DNA of 64,000 bases from Caenibacillus caldisaponilyticus (lineage in GTDB: Bacteria; Bacillota; Bacilli; Bacillales; Sporolactobacillaceae), in assembly GCF_002003465.1 (NCBI RefSeq), contig NZ_BDDQ01000021.1, positions 59,936 to 123,935 on the forward strand. The letters are read 5' to 3'. A program made the translations under genes and the position numbers. A model generated the notes under the pieces. The model ran no database searches. It was not told where the DNA came from and saw nothing but the letters and a program-made list of their open reading frames with translations. This document shows positions 18,516 to 27,744 of this stretch, in pieces. Every line of letters begins with the position of its first letter. Positions within the stretch are counted from its first letter, which is position 1.

Positions 18516-18780
18516 CTCATAACCTCCTCAAGAGCATCTCGTCATCCCGTTTCCCCATGTGGACGAACCGAAAAATACTTTTTTCGGACGCCAACATCCT
18601 CATTATACTTTTAAAACAGTAGGCGTTGAATTTTTTTGTATACCACGGCACAGACGTCCGCCGCGGACAGGGGGCACGCCGTTCCGGGACCGCTTTGCCC
18701 ATCCCCCTTTCTAACAGCGAACGGGGGCATCCAAGCGACGAGGGCCGCGTCACGCCTCCATCTCATTGCGATCTTCCCCT

Positions 18781-19062
18781 TTATCCGGAATCTCGTCGCC
18801 TTTGGTTTTTGACGTATTTTTTAATGAACAACAGCAATTTCACGGCGGCGGCGGTCGCCGACGAGAAAATAAAAACAATGGTCATATAAACGTACAAAAT
18901 TTCATCCGCGGTGATCAAGCAATAGATGCCGCCAACCAGAAAACAAACAGCCAAAATATGGATCAAATTACCGTCGGGACGACGGTATTGCAACAGGCCG
19001 ACCATCACGCAGATGAACACGCCGATGATGAACGGGAAAACATACGGCAGGAGGAGATTCAC
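18781..19062 (-). CDS. small three-helix membrane protein
   Basis: 93 aa, start GTG at 19062 with AGGGAGG seven bases upstream. Three hydrophobic segments (about residues 5-25, 33-52, 56-80) and a basic tail KKYVKNQRRRDSG, so the C-terminus probably faces the cytoplasm. I do not recognise the family. It lies between clpE and the AIM24-type gene, with its own leader. Confidence 0.65.
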   Translation of the reverse strand: MNLLLPYVFPFIIGVFICVMVGLLQYRRPDGNLIHILAVCFLVGGIYCLITADEILYVYMTIVFIFSSATAAAVKLLLFIKKYVKNQRRRDSG

Positions 19063-19277
19063 GCCTAAACCTCCCTAAAAATACCGGTATCTATAAACAT
19101 TATATATTGAAAGTTCTTGATATGATTGAAAAAAATTGAAAGCGTTCGAACATCGCTCCGCGCTTCAACCGCCCGCTTCCCCTTGGCCGGTTCACCCGCT
19201 CCGAGTGTTTCACGACAAGGGGCAGCACTGCGGCCTTCTGCAAGCCGAAACGCGATCGCCATCCGCAAAAACAGGCG

Positions 19278-19304
19278 CAAAAAAAGACCGGGAACATCCC
19301 GGTC
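19278..19304 (-). terminator. rho-independent terminator after clpE
   Basis: Minus-strand GACCGGGA / TCCCGGTC stem with a 3-base loop and seven T. Confidence 0.85.
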
Positions 19305-19351
19305 AATGAATAAATGATCTTTTTACGCCACGCACCTAGTTGATTGGCGCC

Positions 19352-21493
19352 TCATGCCCGCCGGACGGCCAGTTCTCCGTTTTCGACGGTTACGGTCACC
19401 GCCGTGACGCCTTCCGCGTCCAGCACGAGGTCGGCGATGGCATCCTCGACTTTTTCTTCGATGACGCGGCGCAGCGGACGGGCGCCGAAGGTCGGATGGT
19501 AGCCGAGTTCGGCGAGTTTTTTCTTCGCTTCATCCGTCACCGTCACTTTGACGCCTTGCGCTTCGGCCGCTTCGAAGACATCCTTCAGCATCAGATCGAC
19601 GATTTGGACGAGATCGTCTTTAGCCAAGGAACGGAAGGCGACGATCGCGTCAAAACGGTTCAGGAATTCCGGACGGAAGTATTCGGTCAAGCTTTCGATG
19701 ACCTCGGACCCGTCCGCTTGCTTTCCGTCCTTGCCGAATCCGACGGTGATCTTTTTCACGCTTTGGCCGGCGTTGGACGTCATGATGATGACGGTGTCCT
19801 TGAAGCTGACCGTGCGCCCTTGGCTGTCCGTCAAACGGCCGTCTTCCATGATTTGCAGGAACAAGTTCAAGACGTCGGGGTGCGCCTTCTCGACTTCATC
19901 GAGCAAGATGATGCTGTACGGTTTCCGGCGCACTTGTTCGGTCAGTTGGCCGGCCTCTTCGTGGCCGACGTATCCGGGCGGCGCGCCGATGATTTTGGAG
20001 ACCGAATGTTTTTCCATGTATTCGCTCATGTCCAAGCGAATCATGGCTTGGCGGTCGCCAAACAATTCCTCGGCAAGCGTCTTGGACAGCTCGGTTTTGC
20101 CGACACCGGTCGGACCGACGAAGAGGAAGGAGCCGATCGGCCGATTTTTTCTTCTGAAACCGGCGCGGTTGCGGCGGATGGCTTTCGCCACTTTCGCGAC
20201 GGCTTCGCGTTGGCCGATCACTTTCGCGTTCAGGCGTTCCTCCAGATGTTTCATCTTTTCTTGTTCTTCGCGTTGCAGCTTGCCGACGGGAATGCCGGTT
20301 TTTTCTTCGACGAGCGCTTCGATGACGTCGACGTCGACGACGGCTTTTTCACCGCCGTGTTTGGCATTGGCAAGCTTGTCCTTCAAAGCGGCCTCTTCAT
20401 CGCGGAGCTTGGCGGCGCGTTCATAATCTTCCCTTTGCGTCGCTTGTTGTTTTTCCCGCGCGATGCGTTCAAGCCGCTCTTTAATGATTTCCGGGTTCGG
20501 GACGACTTGTTTCAAGTTGACCTTCGAACCGGCTTCGTCCATGAGATCGATCGCTTTATCGGGCAAATAGCGATCTTGAATGTAGCGGTGCGACAGCGCC
20601 GCGCAAGCTTGCAACGCGGCGTCGGTGTATTGGACGCCGTGATAGGTTTCGTAGTTTTTGCGCAGCCCTTTCAAAATTTCCACCGTTTCTTCGACGGTCG
20701 GCTCGTTCACCATGATCGGCTGGAAGCGCCGTTCCAAAGCGGCATCTTTTTCGATCTTCCGGTATTCGTCCAACGTCGTCGCGCCGATCACTTGGATGTC
20801 GCCGCGCGCCAACGCCGGTTTTAAAATATTGCCGGCATCGGAGGAGCCTTCGGCGGAACCCGCGCCGACGAGCTGATGGATTTCGTCGATGAAGACGATG
20901 ACGTTTTTCCGCTGTTCCAGCTCATCGACGAGTTGTTTCATCCGCTCTTCGAATTGGCCGCGGTAGCTCGTGCCGGCGACGAGCGAAGCGACGTCGATGA
21001 CATAAATTTCTTTGTTCAACAGCTTGGCCGGAACATCCGCCGAAGCGATGCGAAGGGCGAGGCCTTCGGCGATCGCGGTCTTGCCGACGCCGGGCTCGCC
21101 GATCAAGACCGGGTTGTTTTTGTTGCGGCGATTCAACGTTTCAATGACGCGTTCAATTTCTTTCTCGCGCCCTATGACCGGATCGATCTTGCCCGCGCGT
21201 GCGCGATCCGTCAAGTTTTTGCCCAATTGATCAAGAAGTCCGCCGCCGCGGTTCGGGGCGGCCGTTTGCGTCTTCACTTGGGGACCGCCGCCGAAAACCA
21301 TCCCCGCCGGAGCGGCGAAGAAGTTTTTGAAGAATTCATCAAAGGGCGTCTCCCCGCCGAAGTGGAACGGATTCGCTTGGGCGCGGAACTGTTGGTAGCA
21401 CGCCTCACAGAGATTCAGATGTTCACGGCGATCATTGATTTGCACGTCCATTTCCACGACCGCTTCGTTTTTGTGGCAGTTGTCACAACGCAT
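19352..21493 (-). CDS. clpE: AAA+ protease ATPase ClpE
   Basis: 713 aa Hsp100 ATPase that unfolds substrates for ClpP. An N-terminal zinc finger (CDNCHKNE and CEACYQQ, residues about 3-37) distinguishes ClpE from ClpC. Two AAA modules follow: Walker A GEPGVGKT at about residue 132 with Walker [10 protein letters not shown], and [20 protein letters not shown] at about 470 with [14 protein letters not shown]-like coiled segment ([20 protein letters not shown]) lies between. Three CtsR operators upstream mark it as a class III heat-shock gene. No ClpP-docking check beyond family knowledge was possible. Confidence 0.95.
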   Translation of the reverse strand: MRCDNCHKNEAVVEMDVQINDRREHLNLCEACYQQFRAQANPFHFGGETPFDEFFKNFFAAPAGMVFGGGPQVKTQTAAPNRGGGLLDQLGKNLTDRARAGKIDPVIGREKEIERVIETLNRRNKNNPVLIGEPGVGKTAIAEGLALRIASADVPAKLLNKEIYVIDVASLVAGTSYRGQFEERMKQLVDELEQRKNVIVFIDEIHQLVGAGSAEGSSDAGNILKPALARGDIQVIGATTLDEYRKIEKDAALERRFQPIMVNEPTVEETVEILKGLRKNYETYHGVQYTDAALQACAALSHRYIQDRYLPDKAIDLMDEAGSKVNLKQVVPNPEIIKERLERIAREKQQATQREDYERAAKLRDEEAALKDKLANAKHGGEKAVVDVDVIEALVEEKTGIPVGKLQREEQEKMKHLEERLNAKVIGQREAVAKVAKAIRRNRAGFRRKNRPIGSFLFVGPTGVGKTELSKTLAEELFGDRQAMIRLDMSEYMEKHSVSKIIGAPPGYVGHEEAGQLTEQVRRKPYSIILLDEVEKAHPDVLNLFLQIMEDGRLTDSQGRTVSFKDTVIIMTSNAGQSVKKITVGFGKDGKQADGSEVIESLTEYFRPEFLNRFDAIVAFRSLAKDDLVQIVDLMLKDVFEAAEAQGVKVTVTDEAKKKLAELGYHPTFGARPLRRVIEEKVEDAIADLVLDAEGVTAVTVTVENGELAVRRA

Positions 21494-21542
21494 ATCCGAC
21501 AGCCCCCTTCATATATTTACAATCTGATCATTCCGACTTGAC

Positions 21543-21559
21543 TTTGACTTTCTTTGACC
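21543..21559. promoter_or_regulatory. CtsR operator 1 of clpE
   Basis: On the minus strand GGTCAAAGAAAGTCAAA fits the CtsR heptad repeat (RGTCAAANANRGTCAAA). It lies in the transcribed leader, about 50 bases before the start codon. Confidence 0.85.
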
Positions 21560-21633
21560 TTTTAAGTTTTATAAAAACCCTGCCTCATACACTAACATCT
21601 GCAGCAGAGCACCATGGCCAAAGCCTCCTCTTG

Positions 21634-21650
21634 TTTGACTATCTTTGACC
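21634..21650. promoter_or_regulatory. CtsR operator 2 of clpE
   Basis: Minus strand GGTCAAAGATAGTCAAA, a full CtsR match just downstream of the -10. Confidence 0.85.
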
Positions 21651-21665
21651 TTTCTTTCACTTCCT

Positions 21666-21695
21666 ATTATAGTTTGACCTTTTTTGACTTTCAAG
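21666..21695 (-). promoter_or_regulatory. clpE promoter with embedded CtsR operator 3
   Basis: TTGAAA, 17 bases, TATAAT (21666-21671) on the minus strand. The spacer contains AGTCAAAAAAGGTCAAA (21673-21689), a third CtsR operator, so a bound repressor would cover the promoter. Confidence 0.85.
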
Positions 21696-21764
21696 GGGGT
21701 TGCTTCAATTTCTTTAAAAAAATTTTTCCCGGCGAGAAAAAGCAAGCCCTATGTAAAATCAAGC

Positions 21765-21796
21765 GCCCGCCACCGGATCGTGACGGACGCGTTTGG
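21765..21796 (-). terminator. terminator after aceA
   Basis: Minus-strand 11-bp stem with G-U pairs (GCGTCCGTCAC / GTGGCGGGCGC) followed by TTGATTTT, about 110 bases past the aceA stop. Confidence 0.55.
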
Positions 21797-21908
21797 ATTG
21801 CGTGGCGTTCATCTTTTCTGCAACCATCCCCACGGATGATTTCACAGAATCAACAAGTCTTCCGACCACGTGTTCGCCGCGTGCTTCTTGGCCATCCGCA
21901 TCGGCGCC

Positions 21909-23183
21909 TCAGACGAATTGTTCCTCTTCCGTCGACCCTTTCAGCGCCGTCGTCGAGCTGTTTCCGCCCGAGACGATTTGCGCCACTTCATCGAAGTACC
22001 CCGTTCCGACCTCGCGCTGATGTTTCGTCGCCGTATATCCCCGCGCTTCGCTGCGTAATTCCGCTTGTTGAAAATCGGCATAGGCGGCCATGCCGCGATC
22101 GCGATAGGCGCTGGCCAATTCGAACATGCTGTGATTGAGGGTGTGGAACCCGGCAAGCGTGACGAACTGAAACTTATAGCCCATGGCGGCAAGTTCCCGC
22201 TGGAATTTCGCGATCGTGGCATCATCAAGTTTCCTTTTCCAATTAAAGGAGGGTGAGCAGTTATAGGCCAGCCATTTGTCCGGATATTGGGCATGGATCG
22301 CTTCCGCAAATCTTTTCGCCTCATCCAGATCGGGCTCCGACGTCTCACACCAGATGAGGTCCGCGTAAGGCGCATAAGCGAGCCCCCGGGCAATCGCTTG
22401 TTCCAGTCCGGGCTTCGTGTAATAAAAACCTTCCGCCGATCGTTCACCCGTCAAAAATTCATGATCGGCCGGATCGATGTCGCTCGTGATCAATTGCGCG
22501 GCACGAGCGTCCGTCCGGGCGATGAGGACGGTCGGAACGTCCAAAACATCGGCCGCCAGCCGAGCCGCAATGAGATGCCGGATCGCTTCTTGCGTCGGCA
22601 AGAGCACCTTCCCTCCGAGATGCCCGCACTTTTTCTCGGAGGACAGCTGATCTTCAAGATGAACGGCGGCGGCGCCCGCTTCGATCATCGCTTTGACGAG
22701 CTCAAAAACGTTCAGCGCGCCGCCGAATCCGGCTTCGGCGTCGGCCACGATCGGCACAAACCAATCGATCGCCGTTTTGCCTTCGACGCTGTCGATTTGA
22801 TCGGCCCGCGCCAAGGCTTGATTGATGCGTTGAACCACGTGGGGCACGCTGTTGGCGGGATATAAACTTTGATCGGGATACATTTGTCCGGCAAGATTCG
22901 CGTCGGCTGCCACTTGCCAACCGCTGACGTAAATCGCTTGCAAACCGGCTTTCACCTGTTGGACCGCCTGATTGCCGGTTAAAGCTCCGAGCGCGGCGAC
23001 ATAGTCTTCTTGTTGAAGGAGCCGCCAAAACCGCTTAGCCCCGCGCCGGGCCAGCGTGTGTTCCACGAGCACCGATCCCCGCAGTTTCACGACGTCTTCC
23101 GCGCTGTACGGGCGCTTGACCCCTTTCCAACGCTCGGTGTTCCAGCTTTCTTTCAGTTTTTCCACTTGTTCGGCCTGATTCAT
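21909..23183 (-). CDS. aceA: isocitrate lyase
   Basis: 424 aa. Splits isocitrate into succinate and glyoxylate in the glyoxylate shunt, allowing growth on acetate or fatty acids. Catalytic KKCGH is present ([12 protein letters not shown], about residue 180), along with metal/substrate residues in [10 protein letters not shown] and LIARTDA. Length fits the short prokaryotic class. GTG at 23186 is an alternative start; ribosome binding site GGGAGGG. Malate synthase is not nearby. The acyl-CoA ligase at 27.7 kb would supply the pathway's acetyl-CoA by beta-oxidation, but the link is inference. A 14-bp palindrome lies in the leader. Confidence 0.95.
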   Translation of the reverse strand: MNQAEQVEKLKESWNTERWKGVKRPYSAEDVVKLRGSVLVEHTLARRGAKRFWRLLQQEDYVAALGALTGNQAVQQVKAGLQAIYVSGWQVAADANLAGQMYPDQSLYPANSVPHVVQRINQALARADQIDSVEGKTAIDWFVPIVADAEAGFGGALNVFELVKAMIEAGAAAVHLEDQLSSEKKCGHLGGKVLLPTQEAIRHLIAARLAADVLDVPTVLIARTDARAAQLITSDIDPADHEFLTGERSAEGFYYTKPGLEQAIARGLAYAPYADLIWCETSEPDLDEAKRFAEAIHAQYPDKWLAYNCSPSFNWKRKLDDATIAKFQRELAAMGYKFQFVTLAGFHTLNHSMFELASAYRDRGMAAYADFQQAELRSEARGYTATKHQREVGTGYFDEVAQIVSGGNSSTTALKGSTEEEQFV

Positions 23184-23205
23184 CACTGCTCACCCTCCCG
23201 CTTTA

Positions 23206-23219
23206 CTGTAATATTACAG
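23206..23219. promoter_or_regulatory. palindromic operator candidate upstream of aceA
   Basis: CTGTAATATTACAG is a perfect 14-bp palindrome 23 bases before the start codon, downstream of an AT-rich promoter region with TATAAT. The cognate regulator is unknown. Confidence 0.45.
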
Positions 23220-23317
23220 ATTAAAAAATTATATTTTTATTATATAACAGAAAGCCCGGTTTGCTTTCGATTTTTTTACGTGATGTTTCGACAATTTCAT
23301 ACGCCTTTTATGAACCG

Positions 23318-23352
23318 TAAAAAAAGAACCCGTCGGCATCCGGCGGATTCCC
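23318..23352 (-). terminator. probable terminator of the 113-aa gene
   Basis: Minus-strand imperfect stem starting GAACGGGAATCC and ending GACGGGTTC, followed by seven T, just after the stop at 23365. Confidence 0.6.
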
Positions 23353-23364
23353 GTTCATTCAAGT

Positions 23365-23706
23365 TCAGTGATATAAAGGCGTTAGCGTATATAACGCGCG
23401 ATCGGTTCTCAGAAAAACGCCTTCCGGATCACAAAGGAGCTCACGGGCATCGTCCACGGGAATATCGAAGGCGTCGTACGGCAACGGCGCTCCGCCGTCC
23501 ACCGTTCGGCCGTCGCCGACCAATTGATAGACCGCTTTCGGCAAATAACCGTCGCCCGAATGTTCGTAGACCTTGTGCTGATAAGCTTTCAAATCGATGA
23601 CGGTTTGATCGATGTCGTCTTTTTCTTCTTTCGTAATCAGAATCCGATGCCCGACCCATTGATCCAAGATCTGTTCCAGTTCGTTGTGCTTGTGCGCTGC
23701 GCACAC
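23365..23706 (-). CDS. hypothetical protein
   Basis: 113 aa. GTG start at 23706 with GGAGGG upstream. Acidic, soluble, no signal peptide or membrane segment. Recognisable blocks are LEQILDQWVGHRILITKEEK and DQTVIDLKAYQHKVYEHSGD, with a C-terminal LRTDRALYTLTPLYH. The wording resembles small Bacillus proteins of unknown role and I do not assign a family. It sits between aceA and the Rieske oxidoreductase gene on the same strand and has its own terminator. Confidence 0.65.
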   Translation of the reverse strand: MCAAHKHNELEQILDQWVGHRILITKEEKDDIDQTVIDLKAYQHKVYEHSGDGYLPKAVYQLVGDGRTVDGGAPLPYDAFDIPVDDARELLCDPEGVFLRTDRALYTLTPLYH

Positions 23707-23775
23707 TCCGCATCCCTCCGTATCCCCATTTCAGCCTTGCCACAACGCCAAAGCCCCTTCACAACTCAGGCGGCT

Positions 23776-25299
23776 TCATCCCTCCATTTTGGTCAACGGC
23801 TGTTCAGCCGGGCCTTCGATGATGTCGCCGTCCGTTGAGAAGCGCGAGCCGTGGCACGGGCAATCCCACGTCCGATCCCCGCGGTTCCATTGCAATTCAC
23901 AGCCGAGGTGCGTGCACGTCGCGTCGACGATATGGAGCCGGCCATCGTCATCTCTGTAAGCGCCCGCCCGTTTCCCTTTATAGGAAACGATCCCGCCTTC
24001 GCCGTTTGCCAAATGGTTCGGCGTTGCCGTCGGCACTTCCAACTTGCCTTGAATGAGATGTTTGGCCACGTCTCCATTAACAAGAAGGAACTTCTTCAAG
24101 CTCGGATCGATGGAAAAACGGGAGGGGGAAAACAGTGATTGATAAGGATTCTTCCGATTTAAAACGTTGTCGCGCATCAAATGGGCGGCCAGGATGCCGG
24201 ACGTCATGCCCCACTTTTTATAGCCCGTCGCGACCAGCACATCGGGGTAACCCGACGTGATCGGGCCGATGTAAGGGATTTTGTCCAACGTATAAAGATC
24301 TTGCGCCGACCATCGGTAAAGGATGTTTTCCGCCCCGACAACCCGCTCGGCAAAATCGGCGAGCGCCTTGTAATGTTCCCAAGTGTCCCGACCTTGCCCG
24401 GTTTTATGGTTTTCGCCGGCGACCAATACGACCTCTTCGCCGCCGATTTTCAGCGACCGGAGCGACCGGGAAGGAGATTCGGCATTGATGTACATGCCTC
24501 CGGGATAGGCTTTAGCCGCCTTGACCGCGAGGATATACGCCCGCTCCGCGTACATCCGCGTGAAATACAGCCCTTGCCACTCATAAAACGGAAAATGGGA
24601 GCAAGCCAGCACTTTGCGGCAAGTCACGCGAAAGCCATCGCGGGTGATGACCGTCGGTTGGTGGCCTTTTTCCACGTCAACGGCGGTCGTCCCTTCAAAA
24701 ATCCGCACCCCTTTGGCGGTGAGCTCTTCGACTAATCGCCCCAAAAATTTGATGGGATGAAATTGCGCTTGATCTTTCATGACGATCGCGTTTTTAACGG
24801 GGAGGTCAAAGGGAATCTCCCCTAGACGTTCGCCTTCGATCCCGAGTGTTTCATAGGCTTTGGCCTCTTTTTCAACGAGTGCCGCGGTCCGTTCGGTCGT
24901 CGCATAGACGACGGCATCCTGTTCGGTGAACTCGCAATCGATGCCGAGATCGGATGCGGTATCTTGCACAAAAGCTATGGCGTCCCGATTCGCTTCATAG
25001 TATAAGCGCGCCGCCCGCTTGCCCATATGTTGGATCAATTCGTCGTAAAACAATCCGTGCTGGGCGGTCAGCTTCGCAGTCGTATGCCCGGTCGTTCCGT
25101 TCAACAGCCGATCGGCTTCCAGCAAGACGACGTCGACGCCTTCGCGGGCGAGCAGATAAGCGGCGGTGATCCCCGTGATCCCGCCGCCGACGACGGCGAC
25201 ATCCGCTGTGATGTCTTCCTTTAACGGTTGGAATGGTTTGGCAGGGAATGCTTTTCTCCAATACGGCTCCGGTGTCTCCGGCCACTTCATATCAGTCAC
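23776..25299 (-). CDS. FAD-dependent oxidoreductase with C-terminal Rieske domain
   Basis: 507 aa, GTG start at 25299 with AAGGGGGGAT. Residues about 1-400 are a DAO-type FAD enzyme: dinucleotide motif VAVVGGGITGITAAYLLARE, substrate-loop NGTTGHTTAKLTAQHG and the flavin-closing TSGYPDVLVATGYKKWGMTS. Residues about 430-507 form a Rieske [2Fe-2S] domain with CTHLGC and CPCHGS ligands. The architecture matches the B. subtilis YhfW group. The electron donor and substrate are unknown; the fusion suggests flavin-to-Rieske electron transfer within one chain. It stands apart from neighbours. Confidence 0.88.
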   Translation of the reverse strand: MTDMKWPETPEPYWRKAFPAKPFQPLKEDITADVAVVGGGITGITAAYLLAREGVDVVLLEADRLLNGTTGHTTAKLTAQHGLFYDELIQHMGKRAARLYYEANRDAIAFVQDTASDLGIDCEFTEQDAVVYATTERTAALVEKEAKAYETLGIEGERLGEIPFDLPVKNAIVMKDQAQFHPIKFLGRLVEELTAKGVRIFEGTTAVDVEKGHQPTVITRDGFRVTCRKVLACSHFPFYEWQGLYFTRMYAERAYILAVKAAKAYPGGMYINAESPSRSLRSLKIGGEEVVLVAGENHKTGQGRDTWEHYKALADFAERVVGAENILYRWSAQDLYTLDKIPYIGPITSGYPDVLVATGYKKWGMTSGILAAHLMRDNVLNRKNPYQSLFSPSRFSIDPSLKKFLLVNGDVAKHLIQGKLEVPTATPNHLANGEGGIVSYKGKRAGAYRDDDGRLHIVDATCTHLGCELQWNRGDRTWDCPCHGSRFSTDGDIIEGPAEQPLTKMEG

Positions 25300-25433
25300 T
25301 GAAATCCCCCCTAAGGATCATCCGTTCATAGTTTGCCAACCTCCGGAAAAATCTATTCCCTTGACGCGATCCGCCCGGTCGAACGGCGGAGCTTTTCCCG
25401 GCGTCGCAATCCATTCGACGCGCGCCGCGCTTT

Positions 25434-25541
25434 TTAGTCAAACATCAATATGACGAGGCTTAATATCGCCATAAGAATGATCGCCCCGAAGATGACGACC
25501 GTCGAACCGAATCCCGTTCTCCCCTTCACGGCCACCCGCAT
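25434..25541 (-). CDS. 35-aa single-helix membrane protein
   Basis: Starts MRVAVKGRTGFG after GAAAGGGGCGG and continues with one hydrophobic helix (STVVIFGAIILMAILSLVIL) to MFD-stop. Short basic N-terminus, one transmembrane segment, acidic end: a typical small membrane peptide of sporeformers. Not assigned to a family. Confidence 0.6.
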   Translation of the reverse strand: MRVAVKGRTGFGSTVVIFGAIILMAILSLVILMFD

Positions 25542-25645
25542 CCGCCCCTTTCGCTTTTTACGATTAATATGCTTCAACGCCCGGCCGTTGATACGCGCTG
25601 CTTCTGCCTTACGATGGGGAACGTTCGCTTCGGCTTCAAGTCGGC

Positions 25646-25699
25646 ATAAAAAAAGTCCCGCCGAAACGGGTCCCCATGCAACCGTTCAGGCGGGACTCG
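25646..25699 (-). terminator. rho-independent terminator after yunB
   Basis: Minus-strand AGTCCCGCC...GGCGGGACT stem with a structured loop and seven T. It lies about 80 bases past the yunB stop. Confidence 0.8.
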
Positions 25700-25776
25700 G
25701 AGCGATCGAATCCTGAAAAATCCCGAACGCCCCGGAACTTAATAGCCTCTTGCGCAACCTCGCGTTCTTTGGAACG

Positions 25777-26562
25777 TCATCTGCCGCCGTTCCCGTTCAT
25801 GTATTTCGGCGTCTCGCCCCTGTAGAAATCCTCGGTGATCGGAATGTCTTGTTCCAGGATGCTTGGCTTGGTGGAAAAGGGCATGACGATGCGCACGTGC
25901 ACCCAGACGTGGATGATCAGCTGGATTTGCACGCTATTGATCCCGGTTTCTTTTATCTTCGGAGTCACGTTTGTTTTGACGTCGCTCATCAGCTCGAAAT
26001 GAACCGGTATATTCGGCCCCAGGCTGCCGAAAAGCGCCGTTTCCGTCACTTGTCCCAAAGGGATGGACGCCGAAACGCCTATCGGTTTTTTATTGATGCG
26101 GATGATGCGCTCCTTCCCGTGTTCAATCGAAATTTTCCCGTTCTCGACGAGCTGTAAAAACGATTGGATACGCTTGGTTTTTTCATACTGGTACGCCCGG
26201 ATCGCCGCGGTGTCAAAATTGATGTCGGTGACCCGGCCCTCCTTGTCGTACGTTTTAAGAAAAAATCGTTTATTTTCCTCCATAATATCGTCGCGGTTAA
26301 AGTCGATCGCTTTTTTCAATTTCTCAAGTTTGATGTCGTGTAAACCGTAGTTGATCGCATACATCACGGCCTGTTCCGCCTCGTTTTGCGCCATTTCCAT
26401 TAAAACCGGCTTCATTTTTTGATCAATGAATGTGAGCCCCAACCAGGTCGCAACGACAAAGAGCACCAATGCCATCATAAAGACGCCGAAAGGCCGAAGC
26501 CGCAGGCTTTTCTTCGACCTTTTCAACCGCATGCGCCGGAGAGTCCCCCTCACGCCCATCAC
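25777..26562 (-). CDS. yunB: sporulation protein YunB
   Basis: Up to 261 aa. One membrane helix (about residues 25-45, FGVFMMALVLFVVATWLGL) then an extracytoplasmic domain with MEMAQNEAEQAVMYAINYGL, GQVTETALFGSLGPNIPVHF and QIQLIIHVWVHVRIVMPFST, blocks I recall from YunB. In B. subtilis yunB is sigma-E controlled and needed for full sporulation. The start is uncertain: GTG 26562, ATG 26559 or the internal ATG at 26532, which follows GAGGGGGA. Only 49 bases separate it from the CorA-type gene upstream, so the two may be co-transcribed. Confidence 0.85.
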   Translation of the reverse strand: MMGVRGTLRRMRLKRSKKSLRLRPFGVFMMALVLFVVATWLGLTFIDQKMKPVLMEMAQNEAEQAVMYAINYGLHDIKLEKLKKAIDFNRDDIMEENKRFFLKTYDKEGRVTDINFDTAAIRAYQYEKTKRIQSFLQLVENGKISIEHGKERIIRINKKPIGVSASIPLGQVTETALFGSLGPNIPVHFELMSDVKTNVTPKIKETGINSVQIQLIIHVWVHVRIVMPFSTKPSILEQDIPITEDFYRGETPKYMNGNGGR

Positions 26563-26567
26563 CTAAA

Positions 26568-26585
26568 AGCATATATATGCTTATA
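26568..26585. repeat. AT-rich palindrome between corA-like gene and yunB
   Basis: AAGCATATATATGCTT, a perfect 16-bp palindrome within 50 bases of the yunB start. It may be a regulatory site or simply part of a sporulation promoter; no firm assignment. Confidence 0.35.
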
Positions 26586-26611
26586 AATCGATGGGCTGCA
26601 CTCGTAAATCG

Positions 26612-27574
26612 TCAATCGATATCGAACCAACCCTTTCTGCGAAACCACGCGTACAGCGTCCAACCGATGAGGCACATCACCAAAACGATGATGTGGAAAC
26701 TGTACCGGCCGCCAAGGCCCGGAATGTGGCGAAAATTCATGCCGTAAACGCCGGCGAGAAAGGTGAGCGGAATGAAAATCGTGCCGATGACGGTCAGCGT
26801 TTTCGTGATGTGGTTGGTTCGATAAGCATTGATTGTCATATAGTTGTCGCGCAAAATCTCAATCGCTTTTTCATTGGCTTCGATCAATTCGGAAAGCCGG
26901 AACAAGTGGTCATACACATTATGGAAAAAATAATAATTCTTGGCGCCCTTTACGAACTTGTCGGATTCGAGGATGGAGAACATCAGATCTTTCATCGGGA
27001 CGATGGAATAGCTGAGCTTGAGCAACTGGCGGCGGATGGCAAACATTTCTTCAATCATCGTTCCCTTCGGGCGGTGATGGCGGTTCTCTTCGATCGCCAA
27101 AATCCGGTCACCGCAGGCCGCGACGATCGGATAATAGTCCGAGACGAGTTCATTGATCATCAAGCGGACGACGTCCATCGGGGTTTCGACGCCTGTTTCT
27201 TCATGTTTGATCATCCGCTCGATCTCCGCTAAAAAATTCAATTTTTCTTTGTGATAAGTAATGAGAAAACCGGCGCCGATAAACAGATCCAGCTCTTTGA
27301 CCACCATTTTGTCCGCTTCAATCGCGTGCATGATGAGGTAATGATGATCTTCGAACACCTTGATTTTCGGATGGCGCAGATAGGCCAGATGCCGGCCGAC
27401 GGCAAAACCGACGAACGGATAACGTTTTTCTAATAAAGCCATTTCACGGGCATCGGGGCGATCGAAATCCACCCAGTACCAGCTTACCTTCGTTTTTTCC
27501 AAGTCTTCGAGCGGCCGATTCGCCAGCAGCCGGCCATCCTGCGTCATGAGGAGCGTCCGAATCACTCTGATCAC
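26612..27574 (-). CDS. CorA-family magnesium/cobalt transporter
   Basis: 320 aa, GTG start with GAAAGG upstream. A long cytoplasmic N-terminal domain with coiled helices (RQLLKLSYSIVPMKDLMFSI, LSELIEANEKAIEILRDNYM) leads to two C-terminal membrane helices. The pore motif GMN is present (FLAGVYGMNFRHIPGLGG, about residue 276), followed by a basic tail. CorA proteins form homopentameric Mg2+ (sometimes Co2+, Ni2+ or Zn2+) channels. Which ion is carried cannot be read here. No Mg2+ riboswitch was found upstream. Confidence 0.9.
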   Translation of the reverse strand: MIRVIRTLLMTQDGRLLANRPLEDLEKTKVSWYWVDFDRPDAREMALLEKRYPFVGFAVGRHLAYLRHPKIKVFEDHHYLIMHAIEADKMVVKELDLFIGAGFLITYHKEKLNFLAEIERMIKHEETGVETPMDVVRLMINELVSDYYPIVAACGDRILAIEENRHHRPKGTMIEEMFAIRRQLLKLSYSIVPMKDLMFSILESDKFVKGAKNYYFFHNVYDHLFRLSELIEANEKAIEILRDNYMTINAYRTNHITKTLTVIGTIFIPLTFLAGVYGMNFRHIPGLGGRYSFHIIVLVMCLIGWTLYAWFRRKGWFDID

Positions 27575-27669
27575 CCGAACCTTTCAATCATAGCTTAGCC
27601 GTCCGCCGGGCATTTAATGTGCGCCCCGGGCGGCATGCCCCTACAGGCGCTTCAGCAGCGAAAAACATT

Positions 27670-27698
27670 TTGACATACTTGTCAGAATAATTTAAGAT
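27670..27698 (+). promoter_or_regulatory. promoter of the acyl-CoA ligase gene
   Basis: TTGACA, 17 bases, TAAGAT on the plus strand, about 45 bases before the start codon. Confidence 0.7.
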
Positions 27699-27744
27699 CA
27701 ATCCAAAGGAAACCGCTTTCAAATATGATAAGGGGGAATGTGCG

